DNA of 64,000 nucleotides from Paenibacillaceae bacterium (GCA_029256185.1 JAQSYI010000006.1:170990-234989), one strand, 5' to 3'. Positions 22,747 through 32,154 are shown, counted from the stretch's first letter. Notes: generated from the sequence alone by a model not told the origin. Translations and numbers: made by a program.

Positions 22747-24051
22747 TTATTGCGGCGGCACAACCGCCTTGAACTGGCGGAGGACGTCCCGGACGCTGTC
22801 CGGATTAACCTCACGCACCGACTGCCCCTGCTGCGCGGCGATGGCTGCGGCGGCTCCCGCCGCTTGGCCTGTCGCCATGCATGTGGCCTGAACCCGGTAA
22901 GCGGAGCTTGCTTCCCTGTCGCCGGAGATGCAGCGTCCCGCCGCCAGCAGATGGTCGCTCCCCTTGGGAATCAGAGCCCCATAGGGTATGGTGGGGATAA
23001 CGCCTTCGGCAAGATAACGCTTGTCGATGGACATATCCTTGTCGCTGTGGATATCGATGGGATAGAAGCTGTAGCATAGGGCATCAGGCCACAGATAGCC
23101 GCTGGTATAGGATTCGCAGGTGACCGCTTCCTCCCCGACGATCCGAAAGGTTTCCCTGATGCCGCATTCCGTGGCTGCGTACCGGACGAACAGGCCCTCG
23201 CAGCCCGGAATCTTCTTCAGGAAACGGTAAGTCCGCGCCAAGGACTGCCTGGCCTTCAGCTCGGCCGCTGTGCGTCCTTCCGAGGTGGAGCCGTCGATGG
23301 AGGTCACATGCATGCGGCTTCCTCCCCCGGACATTAATTCCGCCCAATAAGGCACTTCTCCGCCGGAATGGTCGGTATGGATCACCTCCCCGGCCTCCTT
23401 GGCCTTGGCATAAGCGGCCGACAGATCCTCGCGCCGGATATCCTCCATTTTGTACCCGTCCAGCTCATAGACCAGCGTTCCCGGCTGCAGCACCTCGCCG
23501 CGCTCCCGGGGGAAGCCCATCAGCTTGGCGATACTGGCGTCGCCTGTAGCGTCGATCAGCTTCTTGGCCCGGTAGACAGACAAGCCCGACAGCCCTGTTG
23601 CCACCACATGACGCCATGCTCCATGGTCGACAACCGCGGCGGGCATCTGGTGCAGCTTCAGATCCACTCCCGCCTGCAGGCAGAAATCGTCCAGCACAGT
23701 GCTGTATACGAACCGGTTGACCCGGACCTGATGCAGATAATGCTTGTTCTTCGGATATGGGCCGGACAGATCCGGAAGCACCGCACCACCCCGCCGTACC
23801 GCCTCTTCAATGGTTTCCCAGCCGATCCCGGCGATCACCTGCTTGGGCCAGACATGGAACAGACCGGGGAAGTCCACAGCCGCCGCTACTGTTGTTCCCC
23901 CCAATATTCCGTTCTTTTCCATCAGCGCCACCTTGGCTCCCAGACGCGCCGCCTGAATCGCCGCCATACAGCCTGCCGATCCGCCCCCGAACACAATCAC
24001 ATCGTAATCCGCGGCAACCTCAATCTCTGCCTGAAAATGATAGCTTCCCAT
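22747..24051 (-). CDS. FAD-dependent oxidoreductase (FAD_oxidored family)
   Basis: A 434-residue flavoprotein. The N-terminal Rossmann dinucleotide fold is YDVIVFGGGSAGCMAAIQAA (about residues 16-35) with the acidic residue of the second strand in VALMEKNGILGG. C-terminal blocks such as IPYGALIPKG and LLAAGRCISGDREA match the family, in which FAD contacts the end of the protein. No signal peptide or membrane segment is present. Family members turn up repeatedly in polysaccharide clusters without an assigned reaction; oxidation of a sugar or polyol is plausible here but not shown. It is divergent from an AraC regulator with a candidate operator between them. Confidence 0.82.
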   Translation of the reverse strand: MGSYHFQAEIEVAADYDVIVFGGGSAGCMAAIQAARLGAKVALMEKNGILGGTTVAAAVDFPGLFHVWPKQVIAGIGWETIEEAVRRGGAVLPDLSGPYPKNKHYLHQVRVNRFVYSTVLDDFCLQAGVDLKLHQMPAAVVDHGAWRHVVATGLSGLSVYRAKKLIDATGDASIAKLMGFPRERGEVLQPGTLVYELDGYKMEDIRREDLSAAYAKAKEAGEVIHTDHSGGEVPYWAELMSGGGSRMHVTSIDGSTSEGRTAAELKARQSLARTYRFLKKIPGCEGLFVRYAATECGIRETFRIVGEEAVTCESYTSGYLWPDALCYSFYPIDIHSDKDMSIDKRYLAEGVIPTIPYGALIPKGSDHLLAAGRCISGDREASSAYRVQATCMATGQAAGAAAAIAAQQGQSVREVNPDSVRDVLRQFKAVVPPQ

Positions 24052-24070
24052 TTTACCGCTTCCTTCCCTT

Positions 24071-24088
24071 ATGGAATGGGGGTTCCAT
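24071..24088. promoter_or_regulatory. Inverted repeat between FAD oxidoreductase and AraC gene
   Basis: ATGGAA (24071-24076) and TTCCAT (24083-24088) form a perfect inverted repeat with a 6-nt spacer, the same geometry as the site at 6712-6729. It is flanked by a direct repeat of CCCTTATG (24067 and 24090). Confidence 0.45.
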
Positions 24089-24220
24089 TCCCTTATGAAC
24101 GCTTACTTCCATGCTACGGGATAAGAAGCGCTTTTTACATGTCCTTTTTTGTGCTACGCTATATACAAATTTTCCACCGGCATTGTCAAGATATGCCCAA
24201 AGGGGCAGGAGGCATGAAGC

Positions 24221-25084
24221 ATGCGGCGCCATTCCTTAGACCATTACAAGCCTGCGGTCAAATATGTCCACCGTTGGGAGGGCAAGGAGAAATTCAGCCA
24301 ATACGAGAGCGTTCATCCCGATTGGCTGATTTTTGCCGTGGAGGACGGCGCCTTCTATTACAAGATCGGAGAGCAGGAAGGCTCGGCGGCCTTCGGCGAT
24401 CTGGTCTTTTGCCCTCCCGGAACCGTGTTCAGGCGGGTGGTGATCAGCCCTGTGACCTTGCTGGTCATCTTCCTGGAATTCACGGACCGCAGCGGCTGCG
24501 AATTGTCCCCCGGTGAGAGCCGTCTGCTGCCCTCCGGTAAAACAAGCCTGAGAGATACGGCCCGGTTGGCCTCCAGCTTCAGGCTCATCAACCGGCTCTA
24601 TCCCCCTGATACAGAGTGGAGCACCCATAATCTGCATCATTATGTGCAGGATTTGTGGCTCCAGCTTTGCCATGAGCAGGACGAGGCTCCCGAAATTTCC
24701 GAATTGCCGATGCTCTTGGCCGGTACGGACCCGGCGGCATCCGGTCCGCCCGCTTCCGCCAAGGACCCGCTGGCCAGAGAAGCCGCCGCCCGCATTATGC
24801 AGGAAGCCTGCAGTCCCCTCCGTCTGCAGGATATCGCCGATTCTCTGGAAATCAGCCTGCCTTCCCTCAGCAAGCGGTTCAAGAAAAGCTACGGCTGCAC
24901 ACCCATTCAATACCTCACGGGACAGAGGATGCAGAAGGCCCGGACTCTCCTGCTGGAGAGCGGACTGACGATTGACCAAATTTCGGAATGCTGCGGCTAC
25001 CAGAACGGGTTTTATCTCACCCGGGTATTCATCAAGCAATATGGCATGACCCCGGCCCAGTTCCGCAAGCAGCACCGGATTTGA
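24221..25084 (+). CDS. AraC-family transcriptional regulator
   Basis: A 287-residue AraC regulator with an N-terminal cupin-like sensor (WLIFAVEDGAFYYKIGEQEG, about residues 34-53) and a C-terminal double HTH (PLRLQDIADSLEISLPSLSK and LTIDQISECCGYQNGFYLTR). AGGAGGCATGAAGC precedes the ATG. It is transcribed away from the FAD oxidoreductase gene and is the likely regulator of it. The following gene in the same direction begins 347 bp later and appears to answer to a different regulator. Confidence 0.88.
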   Translation: MRRHSLDHYKPAVKYVHRWEGKEKFSQYESVHPDWLIFAVEDGAFYYKIGEQEGSAAFGDLVFCPPGTVFRRVVISPVTLLVIFLEFTDRSGCELSPGESRLLPSGKTSLRDTARLASSFRLINRLYPPDTEWSTHNLHHYVQDLWLQLCHEQDEAPEISELPMLLAGTDPAASGPPASAKDPLAREAAARIMQEACSPLRLQDIADSLEISLPSLSKRFKKSYGCTPIQYLTGQRMQKARTLLLESGLTIDQISECCGYQNGFYLTRVFIKQYGMTPAQFRKQHRI

Positions 25085-25138
25085 TGCGCGCTGCTTGACA
25101 GGGCCAGCGGCTTGCGGCCGGATCGGGTCGGAAAATGA

Positions 25139-25195
25139 ACAAACCGCAAGTTATGTCACTTCCTCAAGGTCAAAAAAAGCCACAAACCGCAAGAT
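25139..25195 (+). promoter_or_regulatory. Shared bipartite control element, copy upstream of the secreted GH99-like gene
   Basis: ACAAACCGCAAG occurs at 25139 and 25182, 43 bp apart, and ATGTCAC lies at 25153-25159. The second copy extends to CACAAACCGCAAGAT (25181-25195). The same ATGTCAC and CACAAACCGCAAGAT, at nearly the same distance (22 versus 21 bp), lie upstream of sugar ABC system 2 at 32111-32154. The remainder of the 347-bp gap (25085-25431) shows no gene. Confidence 0.65.
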
Positions 25196-25431
25196 GGAAC
25201 AGTTGGAGAAGATGAAGGGTTGCTTTTACAATAACAAATGGGCGCGGTAGGGGGAACGGATCATTTTCCTGCGCTTTGGCGTTGGTTTCTGTCCGGAATC
25301 GGGCAGTTGGAACCGTTTGCAAGAACGGGGAGGGAACGAATCAGTGGGAGGGAGATGGGAGCAGTCCAACCGGGCAGACAAATGATATTGTTTTGGCAAA
25401 TGCGGTGGTCAATAGAGGAGGACGGCGTATA

Positions 25432-28400
25432 ATGGGAAAAAGTCTTGTGTTCAAATGTTTTGCAGGAGGGGGATTGCTTGTGCTGCTGGTCTATTCCCTC
25501 GCGGCGGGTTCATGGGCGCTTGTTGCTCAGGCATCCAAGGATTGGGAAGTTGCTTCTATAACGGAAGCTAATTATAATTCGTACGATGCGCAGGTCCGTT
25601 CCTCCAGCGGATCTTGGGCAATGAGCTTGGCCGAGAACGGCAAGGTTGCGGCGGATGACAGCTTCGACAGCGGGGATTGGGAGGGCTGGTATCCTGCAGG
25701 GGAAGAGGGAATCGCTACAGTTGACGGGGCCGGCTCAGGAATCAAGCTGCACAAAACCGAATCCGCGGGAAATCTGGATGTGATGAAACGTCTCACACCC
25801 ATCAGCGGAATTGTCACGATTGAATATGATGTCAAAACGGATGAATGGGAAAAGTGGAAATGCGCTCCGTACATACTTGACGGAAGCAACAGGGACGTTT
25901 CCGCCTCCATAGCCTTTGACAACGGCAATATCAAGCTCTACAACGGCACCCAAGTGGAGACCGTCAGGAGCTTTAACGCGGAGCAATGGTATCATTTTAG
26001 ACTCGATATCAACACCGATACCGATACCTTCGATTTCTATATAGACGGCAAACAGGAATGGTATAATGCCAAGCTGCGGAACCCGGTGAATCACGTGGGG
26101 ATGCTGCTGTTCAAGATCGGCGAGGCGAATACGGGCACCTTGTACTTTGATAACGTCAAGGTTTATTCGGGCATCAGAGGGGAACGGGAGGAGGGCAGCA
26201 AAACTCCGGAGGAAGCCGCCAATGGATTCAGCGACGATTTTGAGAGTAATGAGGCTGGGAGCGCTCCCGGGGGTTGGGCCGTTCTGGAGAACGACGGGCA
26301 TGTAACTGTGGAGCAAGCCCCGGGGGGTGGCAGCGGCAGCAGCATGAAGCTGAAGAAGACGGCCACCTCTGCTGTAACCGGCGCTTCTCTAAGCGCAACG
26401 AAGAGCTTCGGGAAGAATCTCACAGGAAAGATTAGTATAGAGTACAGGTTCCTGACGGAGGAGGTTCCGTCGAAATGGAAGTCCATGTATGTAGCGGAAA
26501 ATCTCAAGAATGCGGTCAGCCTGGCTGTGGATGGAACAAGCCTGAAGATACTGGGACCGTCCAACGCAACGACAATTGTCAAAAATGATATTCAGCCTAA
26601 CCGCTGGTACAGTGTGAAGGTGATTGCCGATACGGTTGCGGACCGCATGGACTTGTTCGTGGACCAGCAGCAATATCTGTCCAACGAGCCATTGCGCTAT
26701 CCGGTAGCGGGCTTGAACAAGATGGATTTTATTATGGCCCGGGACAGCATGGGCACTCTTCACATCGATGACGTCAGGGTTTATACGCTGGAGGAAGAAG
26801 AGGTAATTGAGGTTCCGGGTTATTCCCCCGAGCCTGGACCTTCCGATTACTCTCTGGGTGATTATGCTGCTGGTGAGCCGCTGCCCGCAGGCATTGTGAT
26901 TGAAGCGGAGAATATGGTTTTGAGCAATTACCGGACGGAGAGCTCCCCTATTGCCCACAACGGCATGGGTATTGCGGTGGAGAGGGCGGGAATCGGCCTT
27001 GCGTCCTTCTCCTTCCCCGGACCGTCCGGTTATTACGCCCTCCATGCCGGGTACTATGAAGGGGAAGGCAGCTATGACAGCAGCTACAGGCTGAAGCACA
27101 ACGGCAAGGAGATCGACTATTGGCTGGGGCAATATGATGACAGCGCCTTGCATGTACGCCATGCCAAGGAGTATCTGTACGTCAGCCACGGCGATCCATT
27201 CGTCATCGAAGGAGGCTATGGACCCGACCCGGCCAAATTGGACTATGTGGAATTTGCTCCTGCCGTAGCGCGGAATCTGGAACGGGGGCATCTGATTGAC
27301 GATTCCTATTGGCAGCCGGTGGGCTGGGTTCCCAGCAGCTGGTCTGTGGGCGAGGAGGGGGGAACCGCCAGCCTGCGCCAATACAACGGGGAAACTCCGT
27401 TCATTCTTGATGATGTCAGCACAGTGAAGAAGGTATGGGCCAAACGGCCGTTTCTTCCCCAGACCGAAGGGGAAATAACGCTGGAATTCAAGATGAACTT
27501 TATCGGCAAAGGAGACGGCGTTTCGCTGCTTCTGGGGAACGGGACGGCTCCGGCGGTTCAGTTATTGACGGAAGCGGGAAATATCGTATATGCCCAGGCG
27601 GATGGAAGCCGCCACATCCTGGTTCCGGGATATCTGGAGCAGGCATGGTACGGAGTGAAGATACGGGCCAATCCGGATACGGGAAAGGCAAGCATGTATG
27701 TAAACGGCGGGGAGTACATGCTGGAAAATGCCGATTTTACCAATCCCGCTGGAGAGCTGAACCAACTATATATCGAGACGCCAGAGCAAGGGCGGGTCAA
27801 GCTGGCCTTCAGTGTCATGGAGCTCTATAAGGGCTACCTGATTTATGATCATTTCCTGACTGAACGGGCCGGCAGCGGTCCTCAGGGCTGGGATGCGGCT
27901 GCAGACGGAGGCAGCAGCGCGGCTGTTCAGGAAATGAAAAGCAACCTGTATTATGACTGGAATTCTCTGAAGCTGGAGGATACCGGCTCCCATGACAGGG
28001 TGAGCGTCTCCAGAAGCTTTCCCGGCCAGACGGAGCTGATGACGCTGGAATATGAATTTCTGCTGCCGGTCAAGCAGGATGGCATATCCCTTGTGCTGGG
28101 GCAGGGCAGTCAGCCTGCGCTGACGGTAACAACGGCAGGAGGGCATATCGGTTATCTGAACGCAGACGGTTCCTTTGTCAAGCTGTGGGATAACTACAAG
28201 GCCAATGTATGGTACAACATGAAGCTTGTCTCCGAGCCTGCGGCGGGGACGGCGGATATCTATGTGAACAAGATCAAGCTGAAGGAGCAGGCTCCTCTGT
28301 TGAATGGGGCAGTCATGCTGGATTTTCTCGCCTTTGCCACTTCCGTTGAAGGCACAGGAACCCTGTGGGTGGATGATATCCGGCTGTTCCAGGGCGCTTA

Positions 28401-29535
28401 TGCCAGTCTCGTGCCGGAGCCGGTTGCTCCCGAAGTGGATTCGCCCTATCTGGTAGGAATCCAAACCTGCGATTTGTGGCGGGAGGGCAGCCATTTCGGA
28501 TACGATGCCATCGCTCCCTACGACAACAGGCTTCCTTTGCTTGGATATTTTGACGAGGGCAATCCGGAGGTGGCCGACTGGGAGACCAAGTGGATGGTAG
28601 AGCACGGGGTCGGCCTGTATTACCCTGCTTGGTACAGACCGAAGAATACCATCGGCTCGCCGGTGAAGGAGCCCCGAAACTCGGCCAAGCTGAATGAAGG
28701 GTTCCTGAACTCCAAGTATGCGGACAGAATCAGCTTTGCCATCCTGTGGGAGAATGGAACCGGGGCTGCCGACGCGGAGGACTTCAAGAACAATGTGGTG
28801 CAATATTGGATTGAACGTTATTTCAAGCATCCCTCCTATCTGCTGATCGATAATAAGCCGGTAATCGGCATCTGGAAAACCGATGAGCTGGCCGCCCAAC
28901 TGGGGGGCGTCGGCGGCAATGCGGCGGTATTCGCCCAGGTGGAGGACATGCTGCGGGCGGAGGGCTTCGACGGAGCGGTCTTCCTGGCCCAGTACACCGG
29001 AACGGATACGGTCAAGTCCCAGGAGCTGAAGGATCGCGGGTATGACTATACCTATATATACAATCATACGTCCAATGACATGCTGCATCAGTTGGACCGT
29101 CTTCAGAAGCAGAAGAGCGTTAATGCGCTTCCGGCCATTCCTTCCATCTCCCAGGGCTGGGGTGATGAGCCTTGGGGCATGTCGGAACGGAAGACCAATA
29201 TTCCGCTTGCCGATTGGAAAGCCGGACTGGAGTGGCTCAAGGATTACTATATGCCGGCCAATGGGGATGCGGAGGCTTCTCTGGGAAGCAGGCTGCTGCT
29301 GTTGGGCAACTGGAATGAGATAGCGGAGGGGCATGCATTGATTCCCAGCAATATTGCCGGGTTCGGGTATCTGGATAAGATCAGGGAGGTGTTCTCCTCC
29401 GGTGATCCCGTTCATGCGGATCTTGTACCGAAGAATACAGGCATGGGCCCTTATGACACCATGACCCCGAGGCTGTGGTCGGGGGAGCATCCCGTGGCCG
29501 GCCCGCCCTCCTTCAATGCCTTATTGCCGGAATGA
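25432..29535 (+). CDS. Large secreted multidomain protein with C-terminal GH99-like (WbsX-like) domain
   Basis: The ATG at 25432 lies behind GAGGAGGACGG, giving 1367 aa; an open frame back to 25276 has no ribosome binding site. Residues 1-34 are a secretion signal ending near VAQA. About residues 70-460 hold two concanavalin-like modules (each with a WYHF/WYSVK core and an LYFDN or LHIDDVRVY strand). About 485-620 is a CBM35/CBM6-like domain (GIVIEAENMVLSNYR). Two more concanavalin-like modules follow (WYGVKI and WYNMKL cores). From about 990 the GH99-like domain starts at YLVGIQTCDLW, with LPLLGYFDEGNPEVADWETK, GLYYPAWYRP and LLLGNWNEIAEGHAL. GH99-type enzymes act on alpha-mannan-type glycans; activity here is inferred. 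Its promoter element is shared with sugar importer 2. Confidence 0.75.
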   Translation: MGKSLVFKCFAGGGLLVLLVYSLAAGSWALVAQASKDWEVASITEANYNSYDAQVRSSSGSWAMSLAENGKVAADDSFDSGDWEGWYPAGEEGIATVDGAGSGIKLHKTESAGNLDVMKRLTPISGIVTIEYDVKTDEWEKWKCAPYILDGSNRDVSASIAFDNGNIKLYNGTQVETVRSFNAEQWYHFRLDINTDTDTFDFYIDGKQEWYNAKLRNPVNHVGMLLFKIGEANTGTLYFDNVKVYSGIRGEREEGSKTPEEAANGFSDDFESNEAGSAPGGWAVLENDGHVTVEQAPGGGSGSSMKLKKTATSAVTGASLSATKSFGKNLTGKISIEYRFLTEEVPSKWKSMYVAENLKNAVSLAVDGTSLKILGPSNATTIVKNDIQPNRWYSVKVIADTVADRMDLFVDQQQYLSNEPLRYPVAGLNKMDFIMARDSMGTLHIDDVRVYTLEEEEVIEVPGYSPEPGPSDYSLGDYAAGEPLPAGIVIEAENMVLSNYRTESSPIAHNGMGIAVERAGIGLASFSFPGPSGYYALHAGYYEGEGSYDSSYRLKHNGKEIDYWLGQYDDSALHVRHAKEYLYVSHGDPFVIEGGYGPDPAKLDYVEFAPAVARNLERGHLIDDSYWQPVGWVPSSWSVGEEGGTASLRQYNGETPFILDDVSTVKKVWAKRPFLPQTEGEITLEFKMNFIGKGDGVSLLLGNGTAPAVQLLTEAGNIVYAQADGSRHILVPGYLEQAWYGVKIRANPDTGKASMYVNGGEYMLENADFTNPAGELNQLYIETPEQGRVKLAFSVMELYKGYLIYDHFLTERAGSGPQGWDAAADGGSSAAVQEMKSNLYYDWNSLKLEDTGSHDRVSVSRSFPGQTELMTLEYEFLLPVKQDGISLVLGQGSQPALTVTTAGGHIGYLNADGSFVKLWDNYKANVWYNMKLVSEPAAGTADIYVNKIKLKEQAPLLNGAVMLDFLAFATSVEGTGTLWVDDIRLFQGAYASLVPEPVAPEVDSPYLVGIQTCDLWREGSHFGYDAIAPYDNRLPLLGYFDEGNPEVADWETKWMVEHGVGLYYPAWYRPKNTIGSPVKEPRNSAKLNEGFLNSKYADRISFAILWENGTGAADAEDFKNNVVQYWIERYFKHPSYLLIDNKPVIGIWKTDELAAQLGGVGGNAAVFAQVEDMLRAEGFDGAVFLAQYTGTDTVKSQELKDRGYDYTYIYNHTSNDMLHQLDRLQKQKSVNALPAIPSISQGWGDEPWGMSERKTNIPLADWKAGLEWLKDYYMPANGDAEASLGSRLLLLGNWNEIAEGHALIPSNIAGFGYLDKIREVFSSGDPVHADLVPKNTGMGPYDTMTPRLWSGEHPVAGPPSFNALLPE

Positions 29536-29575
29536 CATGCACGCTTCTACAGAGGGAGACAAGGGAAACCTTGTC

Positions 29576-29680
29576 TCCTCTTGCCGTGAGAGCAGGATGC
29601 TCTTCCATGGCTCCTCTTGCCGTGAGAGCAGGATGCTCCTCCATGGCCCCTCTTGCCGTGAGAGCGGGATGCCCCGCCAT
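29576..29680. repeat. 36-bp tandem repeat, three copies
   Basis: Units start with TCCTCTTGCCGTGAGAGCAG or a close variant at 29576, 29612 and 29648. The last copy is three bases shorter. It lies 40 nt after the stop of the large secreted protein. Both strands stay open as a 12-residue repeat, but no ribosome binding site is present. Confidence 0.85.
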
Positions 29681-29786
29681 AATCTTGTTGCAAATAAAAA
29701 TCTCATTGTCTATAGTTAATTCCAGACAGGCCATTAAAGCGATTACATTATGACATTCCGCGATTTCATGAGAAGGGGGCTGCTCA

Positions 29787-32090
29787 GTGAGGCACAGCAC
29801 GGCAGGCAGAATGATTATGGTTTACGGTGGAGTATTGCTTCTCATCATTCTGGCCACAGTATTTCTTTCCTACAGGGGAACGGTGGGAGGCTTGAAGCAG
29901 CAGTTGAAGGGAAGCAACGGAGCCCTTCTGAAGCAAATCGACCAGAAGCTCGAGATGGCCTTCCAGCAGGTGGACAAGGACTTGCTGCAGTTCACCAATG
30001 AACTGGAATTTGTGTATTTCATGAACGACAGCTATACCGACGGGGATCAGGAATATCTCAATCTGTTTGCCTTAAATACCAAGCTGTCCAATTTTATGTA
30101 CAAGTATCCCCACTTTTCATCCATCTTCGTGTATTCCCATGTCAGCGGACACATTCTGACCGAGCAGGCTTTTATGAACCAGGAATATTCCGAGAACAAA
30201 TGGATCACCCAGTACCTGGATATGAAGCCTTACTTCAAGTGGCTGCCTACCCATCAGATCTGGGACGGCTCTGTCAACCGGGATGTGGTAACACTGATCC
30301 GTTCCTATCCGGCCCTAAGCGCTCCCGGCTTCCGCAGGGGACTTCTGGCTGTGAATATGAATGAAGCGGAGCTTCAGAGAATGATCCGGGATATCTACGA
30401 AGAAGGCTATAAGGGGCATACCTTTATCATTGACGATAACGGGCAGGTCATCACTCATGACGACAAGGAAAAGCTGTACAGCAGCATGAAGGAGCTGCCT
30501 TATATCACTCAGGTGCTGTCAGGACCGGACAACGGTTCGTTCAATGTTGACTTGGACGGGGAGAAGCAGACCGTTTTTTACCGGACCTCATCTTATACAG
30601 GCTGGAGAATTGTCAGTGTTCTGCCCCAGAGTCAGGTATTCAAGCCGCTTATCGTAACCCGCAATTTGCTGATTGCTTGCGCTGCAATCATGTCTCTCCT
30701 GGGACTTGCCGTTACTTTCCTGATCAGCCGCCGCACCTTCGGACCCATTGATCTGCTGGTTGGCAAGCTTTCGGGCAAGTACAAGGGGCTGCAGGAAAAT
30801 CGCGGCGGCGCGCCGTCCGCCAGGGGGGTATCCTACCTGGAGAACGTGTTTGACCAGATGTTTCTGGACAGGGAGCAGCTGGAGAAGCAGGTCAGGGAAT
30901 ACAAGCCCATGTTGAAGTGGAGAACGGTAATGGATCTGCTGATGGGCTATCAGACAGACATCTCGACGGTGGGAGCCCATCTGGAATGGACCGGCTGCCG
31001 TCTGTTCCCCGAATGGTTCGTGGTGAGCATGGCCGAAATCAGCAAGGAAGGGGGCATTATTCCCCAGGATGAGAAGCTGTACACCTACGCCCTGTGCAAT
31101 GTGGCGGAGGAAATTATACAGATGGAGAATGCGGGGGTGGCGATCGACCTGGGAGAAGGGGTGGCGGCGATTGTCTTCAGCTTCCCGGGAGGGGATGAGG
31201 AGCAGAACCACCTGAAGGCCGCCACCCTGATGGAGCATATTCTCGATGTGATGTCCAGGCAGATCGGCGTTACGGTAACGGCGGGAGTGGGGAAGTGCTA
31301 CCGGGAGCTGAAGCATATTTCCCTGTCCTACGAGGAGTCCCGCCAGGCTTTGCAGTACAAGATGGTATTGGGCCGTCAGACGGTGATTTCCATTGAGGAC
31401 TTGCAGGCCCCTGACAATCAGGACTACTACCGGATGATGGAGGCCATCAATCAGATTCTGGATGCGCTGAAGCTGGGACAGGGGAGCAGAATGACCGCAC
31501 TGCTTCACGAGGCCTTTATTGAGGCGGTCCGGCGGAACCTGCCGCCCGATCTTATCCGGCAGTTCTCCCTGGAGCTGATCATGCGCTCCATGCAGACACT
31601 GGAAACGATGGGTATAAGAACAGAGCCGATTCTGATTCCGTTCGGCAATCTTCACGAGCGGATTCAGCAGTGCGAGAATTGGCAGGAGATCGAGGAGCTG
31701 GTATGCATGCTCTTGGACCGGTTGCAGGCCCTCGGCGAGGAGAAGCGCAGCCACCGGGGCAAGAATGACACCCTGGAGCGGGTTCTGGTATACATAAGAG
31801 AGCATTACCACAACCGGGACCTTTCGCTTGATTATCTGGGCGAGCATTTTCACCTGAATCCCACCTACATCAGCCGGTTGTTCAAGGATCATGCGGAGGG
31901 CAGCTTCATTGATTATCTGATCAAAATCCGGATAGAAGCCTCCAAGGAGCTGCTGAAGGATTGGAGTCTGAAGATATCCGATATATCCGATGCCGTAGGC
32001 TATGCCAACAGCCGCAGCTTCCTGCGGACCTTCAAGAAAATGACGGGATTGACTCCTTCTGAATACCGCGAGCAGCTGGAAAGGTCATAA
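29787..32090 (+). CDS. Membrane-anchored AraC-type regulator with extracellular sensor domain
   Basis: This 767-residue one-component regulator combines an extracellular sensor with a cytoplasmic DNA-binding domain. A membrane segment (about residues 9-27) is followed by a dCache-like extracellular domain with paired PAS folds, and a second membrane segment (about 288-310). A linker of about 350 residues follows, then the AraC double HTH (LSLDYLGEHFHLNPTYISRL, then LKISDISDAVGYANSRSFLR). The start is a GTG at 29787 behind AAGGGGGC. It sits between the secreted GH99-like gene and sugar importer 2, both of which carry the same upstream element, so it is the probable activator of both. Confidence 0.88.
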   Translation: MRHSTAGRMIMVYGGVLLLIILATVFLSYRGTVGGLKQQLKGSNGALLKQIDQKLEMAFQQVDKDLLQFTNELEFVYFMNDSYTDGDQEYLNLFALNTKLSNFMYKYPHFSSIFVYSHVSGHILTEQAFMNQEYSENKWITQYLDMKPYFKWLPTHQIWDGSVNRDVVTLIRSYPALSAPGFRRGLLAVNMNEAELQRMIRDIYEEGYKGHTFIIDDNGQVITHDDKEKLYSSMKELPYITQVLSGPDNGSFNVDLDGEKQTVFYRTSSYTGWRIVSVLPQSQVFKPLIVTRNLLIACAAIMSLLGLAVTFLISRRTFGPIDLLVGKLSGKYKGLQENRGGAPSARGVSYLENVFDQMFLDREQLEKQVREYKPMLKWRTVMDLLMGYQTDISTVGAHLEWTGCRLFPEWFVVSMAEISKEGGIIPQDEKLYTYALCNVAEEIIQMENAGVAIDLGEGVAAIVFSFPGGDEEQNHLKAATLMEHILDVMSRQIGVTVTAGVGKCYRELKHISLSYEESRQALQYKMVLGRQTVISIEDLQAPDNQDYYRMMEAINQILDALKLGQGSRMTALLHEAFIEAVRRNLPPDLIRQFSLELIMRSMQTLETMGIRTEPILIPFGNLHERIQQCENWQEIEELVCMLLDRLQALGEEKRSHRGKNDTLERVLVYIREHYHNRDLSLDYLGEHFHLNPTYISRLFKDHAEGSFIDYLIKIRIEASKELLKDWSLKISDISDAVGYANSRSFLRTFKKMTGLTPSEYREQLERS

Positions 32091-32110
32091 TAATGCACAC
32101 AGGTCAAATC

Positions 32111-32154
32111 ATGTCACCGCCCTCCTGGTAAAGATTCGGCACAAACCGCAAGAT
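32111..32154 (+). promoter_or_regulatory. Shared bipartite control element, copy upstream of sugar ABC system 2
   Basis: ATGTCAC (32111-32117) is followed after 22 bp by CACAAACCGCAAGAT (32140-32154). This repeats the arrangement at 25153-25195, 7 kb upstream, with scattered identities in between and ATTG shortly after. The element ends about 80 bp before the permease start. Confidence 0.65.

Noticed and set aside
27766..29490. 574-residue open frame on the minus strand inside the secreted GH99-like gene
   Set aside because: Same reason: it lies wholly inside a gene with a signal peptide and clear domains, and its own sequence is low in conserved features.
29576..29680. CRISPR array (36-bp units)
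   Set aside because: The units are contiguous without unique spacers, so this is a minisatellite.
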